Source: Erinaceus europaeus | Lineage: Eukaryota; Chordata; Mammalia; Eulipotyphla; Erinaceidae | Direction: 5' to 3' | Assembly: GCF_950295315.1 (NCBI RefSeq) | Contig: NC_080171.1 | Span: 29,394,682-29,458,681 of the forward strand | DNA length: 64,000 nt | Part shown: positions 1 to 11,100 of the stretch, in pieces | Numbering within the stretch: the stretch's first letter is position 1 | How the letters are laid out: each line of letters begins with the position of its first letter | Program-made: the position numbers and the translations under genes | The notes under the pieces: generated by a model | What the model saw: only the letters and a program-made list of their open reading frames with translations | Databases searched by the model: none | What the model was told of the DNA's origin: nothing

Positions 1-500
1 TCTCTAACTTGGCAGTTCCTCAGTTTCATCAGTAAAAAAACATATAATCATTTCAACTATCTTGCAAAAACTTGTGCTAATGATCAAGTAAGTCAACATA
101 TAGCTGAGGACCAAGCCTGACCTTATATGTTAACTGTCATTATTTCTGACTACCAGTTGTCTAAAAGGTTTCACTTGAACTCATGAGTAACAAAGGAATG
201 AAAAACTGCATTTCTCTTTTAAAAGGAAGTAATGCTTCCTCTCACACATCCCTTTAGACATCCAATGGGTAAACCACCGCTCTGTCAGCTCCTTTTCCAC
301 CTGTCCTCTTGCCTACACGACCCACTCCCCCATCCTGGTGTTCAGGCCCAAAACAGTGAAGTCATCCTTAACTCTTTTTTCTCTTAGCTCACAATCAATC
401 CTGCTGATATGACCTCAAAATACAGAAAACATGAGCTTTTTGCTGTTGTTGCTGGATCTGGGGCCTTGCACATGTATTGTAATTTGACCACTCCCAGGAA
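1..500. other. Unique intronic sequence, intron 20 of NAA35
   Basis: AT-rich sequence with no exon, repeat or RNA gene that I can recognise. It should belong to the intron before the last NAA35 exon or exons. Confidence 0.6.
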
Positions 501-504
501 GAAG

Positions 505-645
505 TTTTCATTCTAATAGGGAGACAGGAAGAGACATAGTGTGAGTACTACACTTGCTGGCTGCTGCCAAGGCAATCGCATGTGGTGCTGGGTCTCAAAC
601 CTTGGTTACACAATGCTTTTCCAGTGAGCTATGACTCTGCTCCTG
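505..645 (-). mobile_element. Degenerate SINE-C/D-like fragment
   Basis: Purine-rich AGGGAGACAGGAAGAGAC followed by GTGGTGCTGGGTCTCAAACC and a decayed head resemble a minus-strand short SINE. It is heavily mutated. Confidence 0.35.
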
Positions 646-685
646 AGAATGTAAAATTACTTCACTTTCACTGCTACTGCCATTT

Positions 686-1008
686 TTTTTTTTTTTATAA
701 AGCAAGGTTCATTCTCTTTTTTTTTTTAATATTTATTTTATTTATTTATTCCCTTTTGTTGCCCTTGTTGTCTTATTGTTGTAGTTATTATTGTTGCTGT
801 CGTCGTTGTTGGATAGGACAGAGAGAAATGGAGAGAGGAGGGGAAGACAGAGAAGAGGAGAGAAAGATAGACACCTGCAGACCTGCTTCACCGCCTGTGA
901 AGCGACTCCCCTGCAGGTGGGGAGCCGGGGTTCGAACCGGGATCCTTATGCCGGTCCTTGTGCTTTGCGCCACCTGCGCTTAACCCGCTGCGCTACAGCC
1001 CGACTCCC
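686..1008 (-). mobile_element. SINE-A (full length)
   Basis: An intact head (CCGACTCCC at the right end), B box GGTTCGAA region and CAA-rich tail are present. A perfect 13-bp target-site duplication GCTACTGCCATTT flanks it at 673-685 and 1009-1021. Confidence 0.93.
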
Positions 1009-1054
1009 GCTACTGCCATTTCTGACCTGGATTGCTATGATGGACTACTAATAC

Positions 1055-1076
1055 TGAGGCAAGCAAGGGTTAGCTT
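1055..1076 (+). repeat. 22-bp direct repeat, copy 1
   Basis: A 22-bp sequence starting TGAGGCAAGCAAGGG and ending TTAGCTT recurs exactly at 1416-1437. The two copies bracket the U6-like retrocopy. Confidence 0.8.
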
Positions 1077-1213
1077 AAGATCTTCGAAATGTGGGGACGT
1101 ACCTGATCCTACCTTGCTTAGTCCCTTTGGTTATAAGGTCTGTCTGCAGTCTCACCAAAGCCATGGTTTAAAAAAAAAATGCGTATGTGATGATGTTATA
1201 AAATCATAAACCT

Positions 1214-1318
1214 GTGCTCGCTTCGGCAGCACACATACTAAAACTGGAACAATACAGAGAAGATTAGCATGGCCCCTGCGCAAGAACGACATGCAAATTT
1301 GAAGTGTTTCATATTTTT
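1214..1318 (+). pseudogene. U6 snRNA retrocopy
   Basis: The sequence begins GTGCTCGCTTCGGCAGCACA and carries the ACAGAGAAGATTAGCATGGC catalytic-core segment, ending CATATTTTT as in U6. Several substitutions fall in the 3' half, for example CAAGAACGACATGC. It is followed by about 20 nt of unrelated sequence and then an A-run at about 1340-1352. ATAAACC occurs on both sides (1206-1212, 1352-1358), a probable short target-site duplication. No PSE or TATA arrangement was recognised upstream. A LINE-mediated pseudogene is more likely than an expressed gene. Confidence 0.88.
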
Positions 1319-1415
1319 AAACTATTAACTTGGAAATGTAAAAAAAAAAAAATAAACCCATAAGCCAATAGGATGCTCTATGACCATAAAAGGGTTTGAG
1401 CATCAAAGTGGGGAA

Positions 1416-1437
1416 TGAGGCAAGCAAGGGTTAGCTT
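1416..1437 (+). repeat. 22-bp direct repeat, copy 2
   Basis: Exact second copy of the repeat at 1055-1076. An imperfect third copy (AGCAAGGGCTAACTT) follows at about 1448-1462. Confidence 0.8.
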
Positions 1438-1477
1438 TGTAAAGAAAAGCAAGGGCTAACTTCTTAGGTAAAGGAAA

Positions 1478-1681
1478 ATGCAGTTTACCATGCACAGAGA
1501 TCCTAGTTCAAGTCCTTATCCCCTACCCACAGGGGGAAGCTCTACCTGCTGGGGGAAAGCTTTGCAAGTGGTGAAGCAGTGTTGCAGGTGTCTCTCTACC
1601 TCTCTCTCTCTCTCTCTCTCTCTCACCTCCTTCTCTCTTGATTTCTGGCTGTCTCTATCAAATAAAGATAATAAAAAAAAT
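1478..1681 (+). mobile_element. SINE-B, head decayed
   Basis: GTTCAAGTCC box B, GGGGGAAAGC, CAAGTGGTGAAGCAG and the TCAAATAAAGATAATAAAA tail are visible. A perfect CT run lies inside it at 1601-1624. Confidence 0.8.
1601..1624 (+). repeat. (CT)12 microsatellite
   Basis: Twelve perfect TC units, expanded from the pyrimidine-rich region of the surrounding SINE-B. Confidence 0.95.
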
Positions 1682-1749
1682 GTTTAAAGAAATACTAAGA
1701 TTTTACAAATCTTTCTCTTCTTTTTCCTTTCTTTCTTTTTCTTTTTCTT

Positions 1750-1952
1750 TTTTTTTTTTACCAGAGCACTGCTCAGCTCTGGCTTGTGGTAGTGGTGGTG
1801 GTGTGAACCTGGGACTTTGGATCCTCAGGCACAAGAGTCTCTTTGCATAACCATTATACTTACGCCAGTCCTTGCGCTTTGTGCCGAGTACGCTTAACCA
1901 GCTGTGCTACCGCCCGACTCCCAGCATAACCATTACACTATCTACCCTCTGC
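1750..1952 (-). mobile_element. SINE-D interrupted by a SINE-A head
   Basis: ACCAGAGCACTGCTCAGCTC through CTTTGCATAACCATTATAC is a minus-strand SINE-D. Its 5' end resumes at GCATAACCATTACACTATC after a 63-bp insertion. Confidence 0.85.
1861..1923 (-). mobile_element. SINE-A head-only insertion (63 bp)
   Basis: Only the first 63 nt of a SINE-A (GGGAGTCGGGCGGTAGCACA to about the GGACTGGCGTAA segment) is present. It has no box B, middle or tail. A 14-bp duplication with one mismatch, GCATAACCATTAYA, flanks it at 1845-1858 and 1924-1937. Confidence 0.75.
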
Positions 1953-1993
1953 TTACAAATCTTTCCTTTAAATTACTGTGACAAGTGTCTTAC

Positions 1994-2116
1994 CTCATGG
2001 TCTGGGTTTGGGATATTTTCCAATATCATTTTTGCCTGTTGAAAGTGCTTACTAGCTGCCACATATAGTTCTGGAGACTGGGGAGGAGGGCTATATTTAT
2101 TGAGGTCAGACATTTC
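1994..2116 (-). CDS. NAA35: NAA35 coding exon 20 (residues 639-679)
   Basis: A 123-nt in-phase exon encoding [20 protein letters not shown] through ENIPNPDHE, with acceptor CTCTTTTAG and donor GAG|GTAAGA. It is the last exon I can place. I looked for the remaining C-terminal 46 residues in 1-1993 and did not find them. Confidence 0.96.
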
Positions 2117-5100
2117 CTAAAAGAGGAGAAATACCATTATTTATAACCTTTTTAAAAAACATTTATTCCCGTTTGTTACCTTTGTTGTTTTATTGTTGTA
2201 GTTATTACTGTTGCTATTGATGTCACTGTTGGATGGGACAGAGAGAAATGGAGAGAGGAGGGGAAGACAGAGAGGGGGAGAGAAAGATAGACACCTGCAG
2301 ACCTGCTGCACTGCCTGTGAAGCGACTCCCCTGCAGGTGGGGAGCCGGGGGCTTGAACCAGGATCCTTACGCCGGTCCTTTTGCTTTGTGCCATGTGCGC
2401 TTAATGTGCTGCGCTACTGCCCGACTCCCTATAACCTTTTTTTAAATATGGCAATCTCTATAGAGTTCCTTGCTTAAAGAATTCTACACTGGGGGCCGGG
2501 TTGTGATGCACCTGGTTGAGTGCACATGTTACAATGTGCAAAGACCCTGGTTCAAGCCCCTGGTCCCCAACTGCAGGGGAAAAGCTTCGCAAGTGGTGAA
2601 GCAGGGCTGCAGGTGTCTCTCTGTCTCTCTCCCTGTCTATCTCTCCATTCTTCTTGATTTCTGGCTATCTCTATCCAATAAATAAATAAATTTAAAAAAA
2701 AAAGAATTCTACGCTGGCCAGGTATTCATTCATAGACACTGAACCGCTTAGCATAGGTCCCTAGTTCTTCCTATATGCCAGTCACTTCTCAGTCTCTATA
2801 TGCTCTCTTTATTATACTTTTTAAATTTTTTCCCCTTTATTGGGGGATCAATGTTTTACACGACAGTAAACAGTTTGTACATACATAACATTTCTCAGTT
2901 TTCCACATACCAATACAACCTTCACTAGGTCCTCTGTCATCCTTTTCCAGGACCTGTACTTCCCCCCCCACCCCCAGTCTTTTACTTTGGTGCAATACAC
3001 TCTACTATTTTTATACTTAAAATAACTGTTAATGTGATCAGTACAACCAAACCAGTCAAGTCATTTTCACACTATTTAAAGCCACTATTTTATCATCTTG
3101 CCTCAGTCACAGGCGTTCATTGTAGCTCATAAGATATCTGTGGTTAAATACCTCAGTTCCTTCTATGAGCAGGCTTACCTTGAACTGCAGGTAGTGCACA
3201 GGCGGTGGAGTCATCACACTGTTGAACGGGGCAAATCTGTGCTCATATCGGACTTGTTCACTATCAAGCTCAAACTTAGGCTTTCGGACTTTACCGTCCA
3301 TGTCAAATGCTACCATAGTCTAAAGGGAAAAAAGAAATCAAAATGGTATCAATAGAAAAAAGAAAACATTTAGTACTGACACAGTATAGAAAGCAGGTAA
3401 CAATTACTTAAGCATAATTAAAACAACTTAGGGTTCAGAAATCCAAAACGGGAAGGGAAAAAACTAACTTTAGTATTCATTTATATGGTATCTTTTTTTT
3501 TTTTAATACAAAAATCCTCCAGTTCCAATGTTGAATATGTGACCCCTTTTCCTAGTGAATCACGCACAGTATTCTCTGGTGCCTCGTGCACTTATCAGTG
3601 GTACTGAAGACTTCAGAAGAAACAAGCATATGGATTCCCCCCACCCACACGAGGGTCATGGCTGGGGCTCAGTGCCTGCCTACATGACTCTACCACTCAG
3701 AGCAGCCATATTTTTCTTTCTTCTAGATAAAGGGTGAGAAATAGACAGATGGGGCCAAGTGGTGGTGCACTTGATTGAGTGCACACATTACAGTGTGCAA
3801 AGACACAGGTGCAAGTCCCTGTCCCCCACCTGCAGAAGGAAAGTGACACAAGCTGTGAAGTAGTGCTGTAGGTCTCTCTCCCTCTCCTCTCAACTTCTGT
3901 GTTTATTCAAAATAAATAACTAGGTGTGCTTGCGCGTACGAGAACACACACGAGATACCACATCACCACTCGTGAAGCTTCCCTCGGATGCAGGCACTTC
4001 CTTGGGCTACCCTGGGGTTTGAATTCAGGCCCGTGTGCATGCTAACATGTATGCTCTACCAGGTATGTCACCTGCCAGCCCTCTTCACTTCTATAAGAAA
4101 AGCAAAGGCCCTGTTTTCTAAACTGAAGTTCACGTTATGTTTCTATGTATCTGAATATACCCTGCCTCAAATATACTTAGCGGGGGGTAAAGGGAACAGG
4201 GAAGCACGACTGCTACCTTGCACATGTCCACTGTTTCCTGGCTGCTTTTTTTGTTCAAAGATTTTATTTATTTATAAGAAAGATAGGAGGAGAGAGAGAA
4301 CCAGATATCAATCTGGTATATGTGCTGCCAGGGATTGAACTCGGGACCTCATACTTGAGAATCCAATGTTTTATCCATTGTGCTACCTCCTGGACCACCT
4401 GGCTGCTTTTTAAAAATTCTTTTTATTTTAGTGACAGAGAGGAAGAGATACCATAGCACTCATCTAACATCTGTGGAGTTTCCCTTGGCACCATGGTGCC
4501 TTAATGTGATGCTGAAACTCAAATGCAGGACTTTGTGCATGGTATGGCCACACCTTACTCGGGTAGCTATCTCCTAGCCACTCAGATCAATTCTTGAATT
4601 GCCAAATACAAATGAAGGGTTTTCACTCTTTTAAAAATGCCTACTGGGGAAAAAGAGTAAAAAAAAAAAAGAAAAAAAAAGCTGAAAAACAAGATCAGAA
4701 GAGAAAACACAAGTAGAACCTGAACTAGAATTGGTGTATTGCACCAAAGTAAAGGACTCTGGGGTGGTGGTGGTGGGCAGAATACAGGTCCAAAAAGGAT
4801 GACAGAGGACCTAGTGGGGGTTGTATTGTTACATGGAAAACTGGGAAATATTATGCATGCACAAACTATTGTACTTACTGTCAGATGTAAAACATTAATT
4901 CCCCAATAAAGAATTTAAAAAAATTAAATTAAATTAAATTAAATAAAAAAAAATGCCTGCTTTTGGCTAAGCCATTTACAGTGGAAGCTCACTCTTCCTT
5001 GTCCTAATAAAATATTTACTAAGTTGAAAACTAATCTCTTCCGATAAACTTTTTTTGATCAATCTTCTGCAGTCTTTCTTTTCTTATCACCCGGGTGACA

Positions 5101-8100
5101 CACATGTCACCTGACCTATCACTGATCAGTCACTTGAGAACAGCACATCTGACTAGACTTGGCAACCTGCAATGAGCTCAGTAAAGGATATCGGGCACAT
5201 AGCAAGAGTTTAAGTACTTGTTAAATCAATGCCAACAACTTGACATAAAGAGGTCATTTTCAAGCAAAATGAGTAGTGAAAACAAAGGTGAAATCAGAAC
5301 ACCGAAATAATCACAGAAAACAGTTCATTATATAAACTACACAGTAATAAGGCAGCTAAAAAGCAAACACTCATCTTTTAACAACTTACTTTAAACATCC
5401 CAGCACACATGTTCTGATAGGCCTGGCTCATTGTGATCTCTCGGCTCAATGGACGAACTGGAATGAGAAAGAAAATCATCTATAATCCCTCTGTCCACCT
5501 GCATTATTTCAGGAGAATAATAAAGCTCTCCCATCTTGTTTACTAAATTAAAATCCCATATAGTTAATTCCTATAAGCTATGTTCCTGCCAACTCTGAAT
5601 TTAGTCACTTAATCAAACCTTAATTAATGCAATACAATATTTTTTTAAGTGTTGTAGCAGTATCCAGACCCTTCCATGAGTGGATAATAAATAGAGGAGG
5701 AGTTTCTTCTTTCTCTCTCTCTTTCTTTGCCTCCACGGTTATCACTGGGGCTCAGTACCTGCAATACAATCCATTGCTCCTGGAGGCTATTTTTCATTTT
5801 ATTGGATAGGACAGAGAGAAACTGACAGGGGAGAGACAGAGAGACACCTGCAAACCTGCTTCACCTGTGAAGCAACCCTCCTATAGATGGGGAGCCAGGG
5901 GCTCAAACCTGGATCCTTATGCTGGCCACTGCACTTTGCACTAAGTGCACTTAACCAGGTGCACCACTGCCCAGCCCTGCCACAGGAGTTTCTTTTAAAC
6001 ACTTCTTTCTCCTCTTGGTCTTTAGGGGTAGGGACAGCGGCAGGAGCAGAGGAAGTGCATCTTTCTGTGTTCACTATAATAGCACAATCCAGATACGCTT
6101 CTCTCCTGAGCTGCCAGTCTTCTGTCAGATAATCAAATGTCTCCTGCTGTCTTCTTCACTAAACTATCTTTGCTTTTGTGTTGTTTGCCTACTTCTTGCC
6201 CCAAGGCCCTCTGACACAAGGAATAGCAAATGAGTAAAAGGAAAAAAAAAAAAAAAGGTTTGCATTACTAATATTGGAACTGTTTCTACCTCATACTTTC
6301 TGAAGAGAAGAAGGTCAGTGAGAATTAAAATATAATGATTAACTCATCCACTACAGGACATAGGTAGCTCTCTATTTATAGAAATTAATGTCAGGCTGGG
6401 AGATAGCATAATAGTTATGTAAAAGGCTTTCCTGCCTGAGGCACCAACGTTCCCAGATTCAAATCCACACCACAATAAGCCAGAGCTGATCCCTGCTCTG
6501 GAGGAAGAGATATGTTAATGTGCATGCCAATAATATTTCTCAAATTTAAAAATATTCAACAGCACCTTTCTTCTTTTTCTTAGTTTTTTTACTGCTACGG
6601 CCTTTCTGTTGTTCTTCCATTATCCTTTCCTCTGCCATTTGAGAGCCATCAGCACGACTTAATGTTGACATTAGCCATGCATAAAGGAATTCCGAGAGAT
6701 ACCTTAAAAGATAAAAAATACTAATGGTAGATGTCTAAATAAGATAACATTATTAACCTGCACTGGTAGTTTTTTTTTTTTTAACTTATTATCCAATAAG
6801 ATAACATTCAATCTTACAAGAAATTACAAATGGTTAATTTTCCCTTTTTTGTTGCCATACTATATTCAAAACTTTGTCAAAGACCCTACACTGTATTTTA
6901 CTTTTTTTTTTTCCCTCCCGGGTTAAACTCAAGGACCGGCGTAAGGATCCAGGTTTGAGCCCCTGGTTCCCCACCTGCGGGGGGGGGGGCACGCTTCACA
7001 GGCGGTGAAGCAGGTCTGCAGGTGTCTTTCTTTCTCTCCTCCTCTCTGTCTTCCCCTCCTCTTAATTTCTGTCCTATCCAGCAACAACAGTAATGGCAAC
7101 AAAAAATTGGGAAAAATGGCCTCCAGGAGCAGTGGATTCATGGTACCGAGCCCCAGCAATAACCATGAAGGAAAAAAGAAAAAAAAGAGAGAGAATCCAC
7201 ACTCCTGGTGACAATTTTTCCTTTTCCTTCATTTTATTCAATAGGACAGAGAGAAACTGGAGAGACAGGAGACAAGAGAGGGTGCGAGACAGACACCTGC
7301 AGACCAGCTTCACTGCTTGTAAAACCTCTTGCTGCAGGTGGGGAGCAGGGGCTTGAATCTAGTTCGCCACAACTTGGCTCCCTATTTTACAACTTCTAAA
7401 AGATTTTTCTTGGTAGTTACATGTGTACAAATCAAATATATGTTCACTAAACTGATCTGGAGGTAGTTGTTAGTCAAAAGGAAGGAGTAACAAGAACTGA
7501 TACTGGCAGAAATCTGTAAAGGAATACAAGAACAAAATGATTTCCAAGATTAGCACCAAAACAATACTCAAGGTAGTATACATAAGGATGAGAAAAACAA
7601 AAAGTAACAGAAAAAATTAAAAAGTATGGGGTCAGGTGGTGGTGCATCTGGTTAAGTGCACACATTACAGTGTGCAAGGACCCAAGTTCAAGCCCCAGTC
7701 CCCACTTGCATGGGGAAAGCTTCATAAGTGAAGCAGGGCTGTTGGTGTCTCTCTTCCCCTTCCCTTTCTATTTCTGGCTGTCCTATCCAATAAATAAAGA
7801 TTATAAAAAACTTTATAAAAAAATTACAAAGTACTAGAGAAAATGACATCACTTAAAAAGGCAGGACTATATGAATGTAAATATATGTAAGTCTTTTTAA
7901 GAGGCCAGGTGGTGGCACACCTGGTTGGGTGCACATGTTACAGTGTTCAAGGACCTGGGTTCGAGCCCCCGGCTCCCACCTGCAAGAGGAAAGCTTTGCA
8001 AGTGGTAAAGCAGTGTTGCAGGTCTCTCTCCTTCTCTATCTCCCTCTTCCCTCTTGATTTCTGGCTATCTCTACCCAATAAATAAAGATTACTATATATT

Positions 8101-11100
8101 ATATACATATATATATATATATTTAAAGAATCGTTTGAAAACTGTTCTTGTCTCAGCATTCTTTGCTTGAACAGCATCTAGCCATTTCTTCCTCCCCTTT
8201 CATATTTTAAAGTTGTCTGTCTATACTTGTGTTTCTGATTCTGTTCTATGGTCTGTAACCTTTTTTAGAGTGAAATGCTCCCTGTTTCTCTGTGGCACTT
8301 CTAGTAACTCTTGCAAACACATGACAAACTCCATTAGTTTTTGTATGTATGTCTGGTACTGTTTTTTGCTCCTTCATATTTGAACAATAGTCTAGCGTGA
8401 ACTATGTTTGGCTAGTAGTTGTCATTTAACACCCTGAACATATCCCAGCCCTCAATTTCCTGCTGAAGAGGTCTGATGCAACTCTGACGATGCTGTCTTT
8501 ATAAGTTACTTTTCCTTGGTAGCTTGCAATTTTCTTTGTCCTCGACTTTTGATAGTTTTACAATGATGTATCTTGGTGTGTGTGTGTTTGGGTTTAAAAA
8601 TGCAGGTGTTCTGCAACCAGAATATTTACATATTCTGACCATATCACAGATTTGGGAAAATTTTCCAATTTTTTAAAATATGATTTTTGCTCCTTTTCCT
8701 CTCCTTCTGATATGCTTACAATTCTGATCTTTGCTTTTCTAATAGAGTCTTTAATCACTTGGAGAAGATGCTTCATTTTTCTTAAACTCTTCTTTCTCCT
8801 CCTTTAAAGTGTGGTCAGTTTGTTCTTATATTCCTGATGTTCTCTCCACATGGTTAAGCCAACACTGGAATACATTCAAAGGGTCCTTCACAACGTATAG
8901 GTGTTTTCATATTTTCCATTTTCCTATGGAGCAAATCTAAATCTGTTTTTCCAAATTGAGAGTTTTGTTATTTAAATGTCCTAATAATGTATTTCCTAAA
9001 TTCTCTGATAGCCCCTTTGGGTCTGTGTTAAGTGTCAGGTTGCCATGTGATTTTCAAGAACCAACCAGCATTTTCCTAGCTTTACACATCTGTTTGGACT
9101 TTTACTGTTGGTCAGCAGGTGACACTGGGTTCCACTTTGAATGTGAGAATTGTGTGGGAGGTGAGGAAGTTTGAAGAAATGATATTGTATTATAGCACTT
9201 AAGTGTCCCCTAACGGTGGTGGTGGGGGGGGTGGTGGCTACTAGTGGGAGAGTGGAATGCCAGTCCTCTTCTCTTCCCAGGCTGCTCTCTGAAAGTGGGT
9301 ACAACAACCACAGTTATATTACAAGATGAAAAAAAGCACTCCCTGATATATTTTAAGATGCTCTTTCAGACTTGCATACCCAACTCATCAATAACTTTGA
9401 TTCAGATTGTTCTCTTACCAATATATGTAGTAGTACTCATGCATGCTGTAGAGTTCTAATTCAAATCCACTGAGAAGATACTGTATCATGATTCGAAGGT
9501 TATGGTAAAGAACCCAGGTACCTAAACAGGCCAAATGCTGCCTTTGGGGTTCCTGTTTCAACAGCATAGTGTGAAGGGTTGCATCAACTTTCTCTGCCTA
9601 TCAAAATAAAAGTGTCATAAAACTTTCTTTTTAAGGCAATGAAAGAATTGTTTTTAAAATTAAAAACAGCATAAGCAGAAAATAAAAATCTGGTCACCTA
9701 AAGAACTCATGTTCCAAAATGCATTTTTTGTTAGGTCTACATTTAAGTTTCTCATTTCATAATGGGTAACATTTATTTACCTTAAGCAATCATTTTTTTA
9801 ATTTTTAAAACATTTATTTATTCCCTTTTTGTTGCTCTTGTTTTATTGTTGTAGTTATTGTTGTCTGTCTTTGTTACTGGATAGGACAGAGAGAAATGGA
9901 GAGAGGAGGGGAAGACAGAGAGGGGGAGAGAGAAAGATAGACACCTGCAGACCTGCTTCACCACTTGTGAAGTGACTCCCTGCATGCAGGTGGGGAGCCG
10001 GGGGCTCGAACCCAGATCCTTACATTGTCCTTGCACTTTGCGCCACGTGTGCTTAACCCTCAGTACTACCGCCCGACTCCCATGCCTAAAGCAATCTTTT
10101 TAAAACTAGAAAGTTATTCATTTTATAAAACAAAACACAAATTTAATTGTGTTCAAGTCTTTAGCGATATCACCAATATTGCAGTTGTTCACAAATTTAT
10201 CAAGAATTACACCACACTTTATAAAATAAATTCAATACAAAAATAATTTGCATATCACAATTATAATTTATCATCAAAGAAGAATTGTAAATACTTCTCA
10301 AAAACAAAAGAGTGAAGAGAAAAAAGAAGTATTTCTCAGTTTGGGTTGTTTCTTTTTATAAACTCTTTGGCATATGTAGTCATTACATTTTAAGTGAAAA
10401 GAAAATTTATCATACTAAAAAGTTAAAAAGTCAAAATATTGTTCTCAAGATTATTTTTTTAAAGATCTAGTCAAGGTATATTAGCTACTTAACTTTAGAA
10501 GGGACTGAGCAACTTGCTGGTTCTTACCTCATCCTGCAAAGTAGCAAATTCCTCAAGGATATGACCAAGCTTGTCTCTCTGCCGAGCCCTGTTATGTCCA
10601 TGGATCTGAATAAGACTACAGAATGGCTGCAATAAACATACAATTTAACTGTCAATGTGAAACTTCCTGTTGCTAAAGAAAATTAACATCCCAAGTTTTC
10701 AAAATCTGGCTTGAGGGTGAAAAATGCTATGTCTGCTAGAACCATCCCTATGTATGTTTGATATACAGGGGCATTCTTTTAAGAATTCAAAACTAAAATC
10801 TAACAACGAGAAGTGGCTGCTTATATTACTTGCTTTTTTTTTCTTTCTTTTATTTATTTCCTTTTGTTGCCCTTGTTGTTTTATTGTTGTAGTTATTGAA
10901 GTGGTCGTTGTTGGATAGGACAGAGAGAAATGGAGAGAGGAGGGGAAGACAGAGAGGGAGAGAGAAAGACAGACATTTGCAGACCTGCTTCACCGCCTGT
11001 GAAGCGACTCCCCTGCAGGTGGGGAGCCGGGGCTCAAACCAGGATCTTCTCACCGGTTCTTGTGCTTTGTGCCATGTGCGCTTAATCCAATGCATTACCG

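Noticed and set aside
582..983. A 133-codon plus-strand open frame
   Set aside because: Its second half is a SINE-A read in one of its commonly open frames (the [14 protein letters not shown] peptide recurs in many copies).
1214..1318. Functional U6 gene
   Set aside because: There are several substitutions in the 3' half, no recognisable proximal sequence element or TATA box, and an A-run with short direct repeats that indicate retroposition.
1..1990. Search for the last NAA35 exon
   Set aside because: I looked for codons of the expected C-terminal residues with an acceptor on the minus strand and found none, so the gene end must lie left of the window.
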